64,000 nt of DNA from Micromonospora lupini (GTDB lineage: Bacteria > Actinomycetota > Actinomycetes > Mycobacteriales > Micromonosporaceae): the NCBI RefSeq assembly GCF_026342015.1, contig NZ_JAPENL010000002.1, forward strand, positions 1,183,001 to 1,247,000. The letters are read 5' to 3'. The first letter of the stretch is position 1, and every line of letters starts with the position of its first letter. Under the pieces are notes generated by a model. It searched no databases. It was not told the origin of the DNA and worked only from the letters and a program-made list of their open reading frames with translations. Positions 8,450 through 16,654 of this stretch are shown here, piece after piece. The position numbers and the translations under genes are program-made.

Positions 8450-8980
8450 GTGCCCTCGGTCAATGCGCAGATTCGTACGCGGTACGACACGCTGCCAGGT
8501 CTCTCCGCCGTACCGGTGCCGCCGCAGGCTGTTGCCAGCGGGTGGCCTCCGGTGTGGTGGGTCGGCTGCCACGGCGGTAGTGGTGCCACGACACTGGCGA
8601 CGTTGACCCAGATCGGCTACGACTACGGGCCGGTGTGGCCGCAGTTGCCGCCGAACTCCCCGATGATCAATGTCGTCCTGGTCTGCCGAGCCAGTGCCGC
8701 GGGAACGTTGGCGGCGGCCGGCGCGGTCGAGCAGTGGCGTCGGCGAGCCATCCCGGTGCACGCCCAGGTGCGGGGAGTCGTCGCGGTCGCCGCGTCGCCG
8801 CGTCGACCGCCCAAGATCGTCAACGAGCGTCTGCAACTGCTGGGTGGTTGGGCACCGAATGTCTGGCGCGTCGGCTGGCAGGAGGTTCTGCTGGCCGCCG
8901 ACAAGCCCGTCGATCTGGGCGTCCCCCCACCCGACATCGCCGCGCTACGCGATTCCATCGTGGAAGCTGTTTCGATCTAG
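8450..8980 (+). CDS. ParA/MinD-like P-loop protein without the signature lysine
   Basis: I take the GTG at 8450 as start; a GTG at 8363 would add 29 residues. The 176-residue product carries WWVGCHGGSGATTLATL near residues 26-42. This has the shape of a deviant Walker A (KGGxGKT) but with H and A where the two lysines would be. INVVLVCRASAAGTLAAA follows like the MinD-family switch strand, and VRGVVAVAASPRRPP the next strand. Such proteins are encoded at the head of actinobacterial VirB4/VirD4 loci. Nucleotide hydrolysis is doubtful. It is the first gene of the rightward operon, 11 bp before the next. Confidence 0.65.
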   Translation: MPSVNAQIRTRYDTLPGLSAVPVPPQAVASGWPPVWWVGCHGGSGATTLATLTQIGYDYGPVWPQLPPNSPMINVVLVCRASAAGTLAAAGAVEQWRRRAIPVHAQVRGVVAVAASPRRPPKIVNERLQLLGGWAPNVWRVGWQEVLLAADKPVDLGVPPPDIAALRDSIVEAVSI

Positions 8981-8991
8981 GAGAAGGATTC

Positions 8992-9294
8992 ATGTCGTTG
9001 TTGCTGCATCTGCACGACGCGGTCACCAGCGTGCAGGACGCTGCGACCGGTATCATCGCCGCACCGAATCCGGGCAACGTCGCGCCCCCCGGCTCGGACA
9101 AGATCCTGACGATCCTTGGTTGGGTGAAGTGGCTCGTCACGGCCGTAGCCGTCGGGGGCGCCATGTTCATCGGTGCCAAGATGGCGATCGCCCACCGCCG
9201 GGGTGACGACACCAACACCTCTGCGCTGGGCTGGTGGCTTGCTGGTTGTGTGCTGCTCGGCGTGGGGCCCCAGTTGGTCGACGCGCTGACCTGA
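8992..9294 (+). CDS. Small two-span membrane protein, VirB2/TrbC-like
   Basis: The 100-residue protein has an AGGAGAAGG ribosome binding site. A soluble N-terminus precedes two hydrophobic segments: LGWVKWLVTAVAVGGAMFIG at about 43-62 and GWWLAGCVLLGVGPQLVDAL at about 80-99. The size, the two spans and the position ahead of VirB8-, VirB6- and VirB4-like genes match VirB2/TrbC pilin-type subunits. The sequence itself is not diagnostic, so the role is inferred from topology and context. Confidence 0.65.
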   Translation: MSLLLHLHDAVTSVQDAATGIIAAPNPGNVAPPGSDKILTILGWVKWLVTAVAVGGAMFIGAKMAIAHRRGDDTNTSALGWWLAGCVLLGVGPQLVDALT

Positions 9295-9322
9295 GCACGG
9301 CGATCACGGGGGGAGGACCGCC

Positions 9323-10069
9323 ATGCGTTCGAAGAACTACCACGCCGACTACGCCGAGGAGCCGTCGCCGTGGACGCGGCCGGGCTTCGTGCTGGCCGCG
9401 GTGCTGCTGTTGGTGATCGTCGCACTCGGCGTCGTCGTCGCCGTGCAGTCCGGCGACGACGACAAGCCCAGCCCCGCGGCACCCACGGTGTCCGCGGGGA
9501 GTACGGCGCCGCAGCCGGAGACCACTGGCAAGCTACCCACGGCGGTCCCGGTGACCGCACCGGCGGGCGTCACGTGGCAGGTCGTCCGTGGCACCGCGCT
9601 GCCGTTCAGCGACCGAGCCGGGCCTCGGGAGCACAGCGACAAGCAGGCCAAGGGCTTCGCACGTACGCCGGAGGGCGCGCTTATCGCCGCCGCGCAGTTG
9701 GTCAGCCGGGTGGGCGCCGCCGCCGGCCGGGCCTCGTGGGAGCCGACCCTGACCCAGCAGTTCCTGCCCAGCGCCGACCGGGACACGCTGCAGGCAGCGC
9801 TCGCCGCGGAGCCGGAGCAACAGGCGCAACCGGGCGATCTCGCGCCGCTGGCGGGCTATCTGTACCTGACCTACACACCGGACACGGCGGTGATCGGGCT
9901 GGCCTACCGGTCGGTCAACGGTGCCACCGCGCGGTGGTTCATCGTCACGACCACGCTCCAGTGGCGCGACGGTGACTGGAAGATGGTGGCGCCGCCCGGC
10001 GGCGCCTGGACCTCGTTGAGCCGCACCGTGACCGACCTGAACGGCGTCGTGGAATGGGGGGCCCGCTGA
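9323..10069 (+). CDS. VirB8/TcpC-like single-span protein
   Basis: A cytoplasmic N-terminus of about 20 residues precedes one membrane span (FVLAAVLLLVIVALGVVVAV, about 22-41) and a Pro/Thr linker. The extracytoplasmic domain includes GFARTPEGALIAAAQL, FLPSADRDTLQAAL and LQWRDGDWKM. The order (short tail, span, linker, NTF2-like fold) is that of VirB8 and Gram-positive TcpC scaffold proteins. Length 248 residues. The stop codon shares bases with the next start (TGATG), pointing to translational coupling. Confidence 0.68.
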   Translation: MRSKNYHADYAEEPSPWTRPGFVLAAVLLLVIVALGVVVAVQSGDDDKPSPAAPTVSAGSTAPQPETTGKLPTAVPVTAPAGVTWQVVRGTALPFSDRAGPREHSDKQAKGFARTPEGALIAAAQLVSRVGAAAGRASWEPTLTQQFLPSADRDTLQAALAAEPEQQAQPGDLAPLAGYLYLTYTPDTAVIGLAYRSVNGATARWFIVTTTLQWRDGDWKMVAPPGGAWTSLSRTVTDLNGVVEWGAR

Positions 10070-11367
10070 TGTGCAATCCGATCACGCAGGCGGACTGCAG
10101 CCTCAAGGACGCGGCCGGTGACCTTATCGGCGGCGTCACCACCTCGTTCGCGGACTCCATGCTCGAGGGCCTCGCCAAGGCCATGGGCGAGACCGCGGCC
10201 TGGGCCCTGAAGACGCTGATAGCCGGCTGGATCGCGGTGCCGTCCCCGGTCCTCACCGGGGGGGCGGTCGATCGGCTGCGCGAGTACACCTACTGGATCA
10301 CCGGCGCCGTCGCGGTGTTCTCACTGCTCATCGCGGCCGGGCGAATCCTGTTGGAGCGCAACGGCAAGGCCGCCACCGACGCCGGGAGGGGCCTGCTGCA
10401 GCTGACGCTTATCAGCGCCGCGGGCGTACCGACGGTCGCGCTCCTCAGCGAGTTCGGTGACGGTTACTCCAAGTGGATCGTGGACGCCTCGACCGGCGGT
10501 GATCTCGGCGAACGCCTGGTGATGTTCGCGCCCGCTGCGGGCGTGGCCGCCTTCAACGGCCTCACGTCCATCGCGCTTATCGCGATCGCGTTCATGCTCC
10601 TGCTCATCTCGTTCGCGCAGATCCTGCTGAGCATCGGCATCGCCGCGATCAAGGTGCTGCTGTGCGGGTTGATGCCTCTGGCCGCGGCGGCGGCGATGAC
10701 GGGCACCGGGCGCGCCATGCTGGCGCGCTACATGAGCTGGCTGATGGCGGCGCTGCTCTACAAGCCGGCCGCGGCGACCGTGTACGCGGCCGCGTTCTGG
10801 ATGATCGGTGACGGCAAGGACCTCACCACAGTGCTAACCGGCATCGTGCTGATGTGCATGGGCATCGTGGCGATGCCGGCCCTGCTCAAGTTGCTGGCCC
10901 CGGCGACCAGCCAGATCGCCATGGGCGGTGGCGGCGGCGGAGGGGGCCTGGCGGCCACCGGAGCCATCGCCAACGGCGCCATGCTGCTCAACTCCACCCG
11001 CGGCGGCGGTGGCGGCGGCGGCGGCGGCGGAGGTGGCGGTGGCGGACAGAGCGCTCCGGTACGCCCCTCCGGCTCCGGGCCAGGCCCCACTGCCGCACCG
11101 GCACCGACCGGCGGTGGGCTGTCCGCCGGCGGGCCGGCGATGGCCGGAGGTGGCGGGGGCGCCGCGGCCGGCGGTGGTGCGGCGGCCGGCGGTGGCGCCG
11201 CAGCCGGCGGGGGTGCGGCAGCGGCCGGCGGACTGGCCGCTGCGGCAGGCCCGATCGCCGCCGGTGTCGTGGTCGGGCAGGCCGCCGCGAAGGCCGGCCC
11301 GGGCGCGATCAGGAAGATCGGTGGTGCTGCCGCGGGCGCGACGGGACCGACAGGAGCTGAGCAGTGA
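10069..11367 (+). CDS. VirB6/TrbL-like polytopic membrane protein with glycine-rich tail
   Basis: About 432 residues from the ATG that overlaps the preceding stop. Residues 30-280 contain at least six hydrophobic segments, for example YWITGAVAVFSLLIAAGRIL, IALIAIAFMLLLISFAQILL and VLTGIVLMCMGIVAMPALL, the profile of VirB6/TrbL channel proteins. The last 140 residues are almost pure Gly/Ala/Pro, with an uninterrupted glycine run near residue 315 and GGGAAAGGGAA repeats, so the tail should be disordered. The stop overlaps the next GTG by 4 bp. It is the probable inner-membrane pore of the apparatus. Confidence 0.75.
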   Translation: MCNPITQADCSLKDAAGDLIGGVTTSFADSMLEGLAKAMGETAAWALKTLIAGWIAVPSPVLTGGAVDRLREYTYWITGAVAVFSLLIAAGRILLERNGKAATDAGRGLLQLTLISAAGVPTVALLSEFGDGYSKWIVDASTGGDLGERLVMFAPAAGVAAFNGLTSIALIAIAFMLLLISFAQILLSIGIAAIKVLLCGLMPLAAAAAMTGTGRAMLARYMSWLMAALLYKPAAATVYAAAFWMIGDGKDLTTVLTGIVLMCMGIVAMPALLKLLAPATSQIAMGGGGGGGGLAATGAIANGAMLLNSTRGGGGGGGGGGGGGGGQSAPVRPSGSGPGPTAAPAPTGGGLSAGGPAMAGGGGGAAAGGGAAAGGGAAAGGGAAAAGGLAAAAGPIAAGVVVGQAAAKAGPGAIRKIGGAAAGATGPTGAEQ

Positions 11368-12836
11368 CGACGACGGCCGCGCCGCCGAACCCGTCGCAGC
11401 AGCGCGCCTACGGCAACTGGCGTCGCGGTGTGTCGGCCGGGCTGTTCGGCCTGGGCACCATCGGCACGCTGATCATGTTCGGTCTGGCCCTGCTGACCGT
11501 GTTGATGCTCGCCGTGTCACTGGTGGCCGCCCTGCTGACCGCGCTGTGCGGTGCTGCCGTCCTGGTCCCGCTGGCCATCCGCGTCAACGGGCGCACCGGA
11601 CTGCAGGTCATGGCGGCGCGGTTCGCGTGGTGGCGAGGGCGTTCTCGGCGGCAGCACCTGTACCTGTCCGGCGTGGCCTCGAAGGTGACGCAGACACACC
11701 AGCTGCCCGGCATTCTCGCCCGGTCGCAGATCTACGAGGTCGAGACGGGCCGGTCCGGGCGCATCGGCGTGGTGGTCATCCCACAGTCGCGGCACTACAC
11801 AGTCACGCTGCGCTGTTACCCGGAGGGCATGGACCTGGTCGACCAGAGCGCCATCGACGCGCGCGTGGCGCACCTGGCCGCCTGGCTGTCCAACCTCAGC
11901 CGTGAACCGGGCCTGGTGCAGGCCGCGGTCACCGTGGAGAGCACCCCGGACCCGGGCACGCGGCTGGCCACGGAGGTCAACGACACGATGTCGCCGCAGG
12001 CGCCGGAACTGGCCCGCCAGGTCCTCCAGGAAGTGGTACGCAGCTATCCGGCCGGTTCGGCGACAGTCGAGACCCGGGTCTCGCTCACCTACACGCTGCC
12101 TCCGAACCGGCGGCAGCTCTCGCACGAGGACATGTGCCGGGAGGTGGCCGCCCGGCTGCCGAACCTGCACTCCGGGCTCTCGGCCGCCGGCGGTGGCGGC
12201 GTACGCCCGATGATGCCGCGGTCGCTGGTCCGGGCCGTGCGCGCCGCGTACGACCCCGGCACGAGCATCGAGCTGTCGCGTACGCCCGACCTGGACCTCA
12301 CCTGGGAGAACGCCGGCCCGGTCTCGGCGCGGGAGAGCTGGGACCACTACCGCCACGACTCCGGGGTCTCGAGGACCTGGGGCATGGTCGAGGCTCCCCG
12401 CGGTGTCACCTTCGCCAACACGTTCGCCCGGCTGACCGACCCCGACCCGCAACTGCTGCGCAAGCGGGTGTCACTGATCTACCGGCCGTACTCGCCGGCC
12501 GAGTCGGCCAAGCTCGTCGAATCCGACAAGCGCGACGCCCGGTTCAACGCCACGAAGAAGTCCCAGGCCACCGCCCGGGATCTGGCCGACCTCAGCGCGG
12601 CCGAGCAGGCCGCACAGGAGGAGGCTTCCGGCGCCGGCGTCGTGCGCTTCACGGTGCTGGTCACCGCCACCGTCTCCTCGGTCGAGCAGCTCGACGAGGC
12701 CACCCGGATCATCGACTCGCGGGCCGCCGAGGCGCGGCTCATGCTCCGCCCGATGTACGGCGCCCAGGCGGCGACCTTCGCCGCCACCCTGCCGACCGGG
12801 GTGGTGCTGCCCGTGCACGCCACCGTGCCGTTCTAG
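11364..12836 (+). CDS. SCO6880-family protein (PrgI span plus VirB4 N-terminal-like domain)
   Basis: The 490-residue protein starts with YGNWRRGVSAGLFGLGTIGT and two closely spaced membrane segments (about 25-70), as in PrgI/TcpE-type proteins. A large soluble part with no P-loop follows. The soluble part (LPGILARSQIYEV, VVVIPQSRHYTVTLRCYPEGMDL, then WGMVEAPRGVTFANTFARL and RVSLIYRPYSPAESAKL) is like the N-terminal half of VirB4 ATPases. The ATPase half is a separate gene 12 bp downstream, so VirB4 is split here. A GTG start overlaps the previous stop by 4 bp. Confidence 0.82.
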   Translation: MTTTAAPPNPSQQRAYGNWRRGVSAGLFGLGTIGTLIMFGLALLTVLMLAVSLVAALLTALCGAAVLVPLAIRVNGRTGLQVMAARFAWWRGRSRRQHLYLSGVASKVTQTHQLPGILARSQIYEVETGRSGRIGVVVIPQSRHYTVTLRCYPEGMDLVDQSAIDARVAHLAAWLSNLSREPGLVQAAVTVESTPDPGTRLATEVNDTMSPQAPELARQVLQEVVRSYPAGSATVETRVSLTYTLPPNRRQLSHEDMCREVAARLPNLHSGLSAAGGGGVRPMMPRSLVRAVRAAYDPGTSIELSRTPDLDLTWENAGPVSARESWDHYRHDSGVSRTWGMVEAPRGVTFANTFARLTDPDPQLLRKRVSLIYRPYSPAESAKLVESDKRDARFNATKKSQATARDLADLSAAEQAAQEEASGAGVVRFTVLVTATVSSVEQLDEATRIIDSRAAEARLMLRPMYGAQAATFAATLPTGVVLPVHATVPF

Positions 12837-12848
12837 GAGGCGGACCTG

Positions 12849-14312
12849 ATGCCCCGATCCGTCATTCCGATCCGACGTCCCACCCGATTCGGCTACGCCG
12901 GCCCCGGCGGCGGCCGCGTGTCGTGGGTCGAGTCGCCCGCCGAGTACCGCGGTACCACGGTGCAGGTGTGCGGCTTGTGGCCGTTCGGCACCGGCTCGTC
13001 CACCCCGACTATCGGCGCTCCGCTCGGCCGGCACCGCTACACGAACGCGACCGTGTGCTTCGACCCGATCTCCTGGTACGAACGTGCCAAGCTGATCAAC
13101 AACCCGTCGGTGTGGATCCAGGCCGAGCCGGCAATGGGCAAGTCCACAAGCGTGCGGCGGATGCTGCTGAGCCTTGTCGGCCAGGGAGTGACCCCGCTGA
13201 TCCTGGGCGACCTCAAACCCGACTACGCCGAACTGGTCGCCGCGCTCGGCGGGCGGGTGCTGCGCGTGGGTCCCGGCCTGCATCGGATCAACCCGCTCGA
13301 CATCGGCCCGTGGCAGCAGGTGCTGGCACACGTGCAGGACCCCAAGGAGATCGAGCAGCTCCGTGCGGAGATCGTCGACCGGCGACTCAACGCCGCCCTG
13401 GTGCTGGCAACCCTGACCCGGGGCGCTCCGCTCGCGTCGGACGAGATCACCGTGCTGGCGGCCGCGCTGCGCTTCCTGACCGAGCGGGAGAGCACCGCCC
13501 AGCCGCTGCTGTCGGACGTGCTGCGGGTCATCGAGGAGGCACCCATGCAGGTGCGGTGGGTGACCCTGTGGCACGACGACCACGACCTGGACCGCTACCG
13601 CCTCGAGACGGAGAACCTGCGGCGTACGCTGCGGGCGCTGATCCACGGTCCGCTCGGCTCGACCGTCGAGGGCCACACCACGGCCTCGATCGAACTCGAC
13701 ACCACCGCACTGTGCGTGGACATCTCCGGTATCAGCGAGACCAACCAGGCTCTGACTGCCGCCACCCTGGTCACCACCTGGGCCGCCGGCTTCGGTCAGG
13801 TCGAGGCAGCGCACCGGATGGCCGACCTGGGACTGGCCCCGCCGCGCCGCTTCTTCCTGGTCCTGGACGAGATGTGGCGCGCGTTGCGGGTCGGGCACGG
13901 CATGGTCGACCGGATCGACGCGCTGACCCGCCTGAACCGTTCCAAGGGCACCGGCACCGCCTTCATCACCCACTCGCTTGGCGACCTCCAGGCTCTGCCG
14001 AACGAGGAGGACCGCGCCAAGGCCCGCGGCTTCGCCGACCGGTGTGCGGTGCTCATGATCGGCGCCTGCTCCGAGCAGGAGCTCGACGCCGTCGCGCGGG
14101 TACGTCCCCTGTCGCAGGCCGAACGAAGCGAGGTGCTGTCGTGGTCGGCGCCGCCGTCGTGGACGACCGGGCCGGAGGATGAGGAGGTCCTGATCGGCCG
14201 CGGGAACTTCCTGATCAAGGTCGGGACCAGGCCCGGCATTCCGGTGCACCTGGAACCCACCGAGATCGAGAAGCAACTGGGCAACACCGATTTCCGTTGG
14301 AAGCGCACATGA
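12849..14312 (+). CDS. virB4-like: VirB4-like secretion ATPase (C-terminal ATPase half)
   Basis: The 487-residue cytoplasmic ATPase has a Walker A in IQAEPAMGKSTSVRRML near residue 95 and ILGDLKPDYAELV just after. The Walker B in FFLVLDEMWRAL lies near residue 340, then the sensor-like FITHSLGDLQAL. These are the marks of the VirB4/TrbE/TraC family that powers pilus and substrate handling. AGGAGG lies 8 bp before the ATG. Its last codons overlap the VirD4-like gene by 4 bp. Together with the preceding SCO6880-family gene it reconstitutes a full VirB4. Confidence 0.88.
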   Translation: MPRSVIPIRRPTRFGYAGPGGGRVSWVESPAEYRGTTVQVCGLWPFGTGSSTPTIGAPLGRHRYTNATVCFDPISWYERAKLINNPSVWIQAEPAMGKSTSVRRMLLSLVGQGVTPLILGDLKPDYAELVAALGGRVLRVGPGLHRINPLDIGPWQQVLAHVQDPKEIEQLRAEIVDRRLNAALVLATLTRGAPLASDEITVLAAALRFLTERESTAQPLLSDVLRVIEEAPMQVRWVTLWHDDHDLDRYRLETENLRRTLRALIHGPLGSTVEGHTTASIELDTTALCVDISGISETNQALTAATLVTTWAAGFGQVEAAHRMADLGLAPPRRFFLVLDEMWRALRVGHGMVDRIDALTRLNRSKGTGTAFITHSLGDLQALPNEEDRAKARGFADRCAVLMIGACSEQELDAVARVRPLSQAERSEVLSWSAPPSWTTGPEDEEVLIGRGNFLIKVGTRPGIPVHLEPTEIEKQLGNTDFRWKRT

Positions 14313-16111
14313 GCCGAACAGTGGGACCTGGCGGAAGCAGCGACTCCTCGGGCCTGATCGCCGGTGGCCTGGCCGTGCTCGCGCTGGCGGCGGCCGGGGC
14401 GGTGTGGCTTCCGTTGCGGCTGACCGAGCCGCCCGGCTATCACGGTGAGGGTCTCTTCAGCGCCGCTGGGGCGCTGATCTCGGGCAGGATCACGTGGACC
14501 GTCGCGTGCACACTGGTGGCCGTCGGAGAGGTGCTGGTGGTGGCGGCGCTGGCCACCGGTTTGCTGCTGCTGACCAAGGGGCGCCGGCTCCGGGGCAGCC
14601 GGGTCGACGAGGCCGCGCGGCACATGGCCCGCCGCGGCGACCTGAAGCACCTGAGCCCCGACGGCGTCACCGCATCCGCCAAGCGGCTGCGGGCCAGCCT
14701 GGCCGACGCCGGCACGGTCGCCCCCGACGACGCCGGTGTCCTCATCGGACGTACGGTCGCCGGAGGAATGGAGCTGCGTCAGTCCTGGGAGGACATGGCA
14801 GTCGACATCTGGGGTCCGCGTACCGGTAAGACCACCGCCCGTGCGATCCCGGCCACCGTTTCCAACCCCGGGCCGACGCTTGTCACAAGCGTCAAGGGCG
14901 ACATCATCGACGCCACCCGGGAACTGCGCGCGACCCGCGGCGAGATCTGGGTGTTCGACCCACAGCAGGTCTGGGGTCAGCCGCAGCAGATGTGGTGGAA
15001 CCCGCTCGGCGGAATCACGACCATCACCGACGCGCGTCGGCTGGCCGAGCATTTCGCCTCGGCCGAACGTGAACCCGGCATGCAGCGCGACGCGTTCTTC
15101 GACCCCAGCGCCGAGGAGTTGGTGGCCAATCTGCTGCTGGCGGCGGCGGTGGGCGGCCGGTCCATCCTCGAGGTGTACCGATGGGCGGTGAACCCGCGCG
15201 ACGAGTCGCCTGCCGACATCCTCACCGGCGCGGGCTTCCAGTTGCCGGCCGACTCGATCATCGGTGTGGTCAACATGCCGGACCAGACCCGCGGCGGCGT
15301 CTACGCCGGTGCGCAGAAGATGCTGATGTGTCTGACGGAGCCGAGCGTCACCGCCTGGGTCAGCCCGCCGGCCTCGTCGACGATCCGGCAGTTCCGCCCC
15401 GAGACCTTCGTGGCCACGTGCGACACCGTCTACCTGCTCAGCCAGGGCGGTCCGGGATCACCGGCCCCACTGATCGCCGCGCTTACCGACGCGGTGTTGC
15501 GGGCGGGGGAGCTGCGCGCCCGCGCCTCGCAGGGCCGGCGCCTCGACCCGCCGCTGATGTCGGTGCTCGACGAGGCGGCAAACATCTGCCGCATCCGCCA
15601 ACTGCCGGCGCTGTACTCCTACTACGGCTCGCACGGCCTCCCGATCATCACGGTGCTGCAGTCGTACGCTCAGGGCATCGACGTGTGGGGTCGCGAAGGC
15701 ATGCGCAAACTGTGGTCGGCGGCGAACGTGCGCACCTACGGCGGTGGCGTCGCGGACCCCGAGTTCCTCGAGGAGCTGTCCCGCCTCATCGGTGAGCACG
15801 ACGTCATGACCCGATCCACGTCGACAAACGGTTCCGGCTTCGGTCAACAGTCCGTGTCGCGGCAGACCCGCCGTCAGCGGGTGCTCGACGTCGCGGAGCT
15901 GCACGCGCTGCCCCGGGGCCGGATGGTCGTCTACAGCTCCGGTGCGCCGCCGGTGCTGGCGCGCACCGCCCCCTGGCAGACCGGCCCGTACGCCGAAGCC
16001 ATCAAGGCATCCATCGCCCAGTGGGATCCGGACAGCCGGAACGACTGGAGTCTCAAGGCCGACAACCCGCAACTGCAGTCGTTCGACACCCCTGTGCAGG
16101 AGCCGCGATGA
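14309..16111 (+). CDS. virD4-like: VirD4/TraG-like type IV coupling protein
   Basis: The 600-residue protein has two N-terminal membrane spans (about 15-38 and 65-90). A RecA-like ATPase follows, with Walker A in IWGPRTGKTTARAIPAT near residue 175 and Walker B LMSVLDEAANICRI near residue 420. Other T4CP-type blocks are FDPQQVWG, WWNPLGGI and the glutamine motif ITVLQSYAQG. It would dock substrates onto the secretion channel. The Walker A reads WGPRTGKT, with W in place of the usual first glycine. The start overlaps the VirB4 stop by 4 bp and its stop overlaps the next start by 4 bp. Confidence 0.88.
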   Translation: MSRTVGPGGSSDSSGLIAGGLAVLALAAAGAVWLPLRLTEPPGYHGEGLFSAAGALISGRITWTVACTLVAVGEVLVVAALATGLLLLTKGRRLRGSRVDEAARHMARRGDLKHLSPDGVTASAKRLRASLADAGTVAPDDAGVLIGRTVAGGMELRQSWEDMAVDIWGPRTGKTTARAIPATVSNPGPTLVTSVKGDIIDATRELRATRGEIWVFDPQQVWGQPQQMWWNPLGGITTITDARRLAEHFASAEREPGMQRDAFFDPSAEELVANLLLAAAVGGRSILEVYRWAVNPRDESPADILTGAGFQLPADSIIGVVNMPDQTRGGVYAGAQKMLMCLTEPSVTAWVSPPASSTIRQFRPETFVATCDTVYLLSQGGPGSPAPLIAALTDAVLRAGELRARASQGRRLDPPLMSVLDEAANICRIRQLPALYSYYGSHGLPIITVLQSYAQGIDVWGREGMRKLWSAANVRTYGGGVADPEFLEELSRLIGEHDVMTRSTSTNGSGFGQQSVSRQTRRQRVLDVAELHALPRGRMVVYSSGAPPVLARTAPWQTGPYAEAIKASIAQWDPDSRNDWSLKADNPQLQSFDTPVQEPR

Positions 16112-16620
16112 CCACGCCCACCGGCCAGAGCGACTCGGAGAGGGCCGTGGCCGAACTGTCCGCTCTCCTGGAGCAGTTGTCGGGCGCCCTGCCGCACGGC
16201 GACACGCAGCCGGCGCCGCAGGCAGCCGCTGGCGCCGCACCACAGCCGCAGCAGGCCGCCGACGAGGTGCCGGAGCCGGCGTTCCGCAACCTCGACGACT
16301 TCATGCGGCTGTACCTGGCCGAGGTCGTCGAGCGCCGCGTTCTGAGCGGCCCCAAGAGCGGCATCTACTGGTGCGACCGATGGTGGGCGCACCCCGAGGC
16401 GATCTCGCGCTTCTACGCGATGTGGCGCGAGTGGGAGAGGGCCCGCATCGACGACACCATGAGCACCTGGTGGCTGCACCACCTCGATCCGCACCTGATG
16501 ACGATGACCACCGAGTACGGGCCGTTCGCCAAGTGCGAACCCGGTCGGCACACCGAGCCGAAGACCCTGCCGGCGATCGCCGCTCCGCGTGAGGTCCTCG
16601 ATCAGCTGCCCGAGGGCTGA
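16108..16620 (+). CDS. DUF4913 protein
   Basis: This 170-residue soluble protein has a Gln/Ala/Pro-rich N-terminal 60 residues. A compact domain follows with LYLAEVVERRV, YWCDRWWAHPEAISRFYAMWR and WWLHHLDPHL, the aromatic pattern of DUF4913. That family is found on actinobacterial plasmids and integrative elements next to T4SS coupling proteins. It is the last gene of the operon and is coupled to the VirD4-like gene by a 4-bp overlap. An adaptor or substrate-recognition role is plausible but unproven. Confidence 0.8.
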   Translation: MTTPTGQSDSERAVAELSALLEQLSGALPHGDTQPAPQAAAGAAPQPQQAADEVPEPAFRNLDDFMRLYLAEVVERRVLSGPKSGIYWCDRWWAHPEAISRFYAMWREWERARIDDTMSTWWLHHLDPHLMTMTTEYGPFAKCEPGRHTEPKTLPAIAAPREVLDQLPEG

Positions 16621-16654
16621 GCCCCGGGCGGGCCTCCCCGGCCCGTGCGGGGCT
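16620..16654. terminator. Bidirectional terminator between convergent genes
   Basis: AGCCCCG and CGGGGCT form the outer stem, with further GGGC/GGCC pairing inside. It lies exactly between the end of the secretion operon and the stop of the leftward lipoprotein gene. Confidence 0.65.

Noticed and set aside
11041..11260. Possible CRISPR or direct-repeat array in the GGC/GGT-rich tract
   Set aside because: Units are irregular and in frame, encoding Gly/Ala; there are no unique spacers.
12471..14276. 601-codon antisense frame over the VirB4-like gene
   Set aside because: Composition artefact opposite a gene with Walker A and B motifs.
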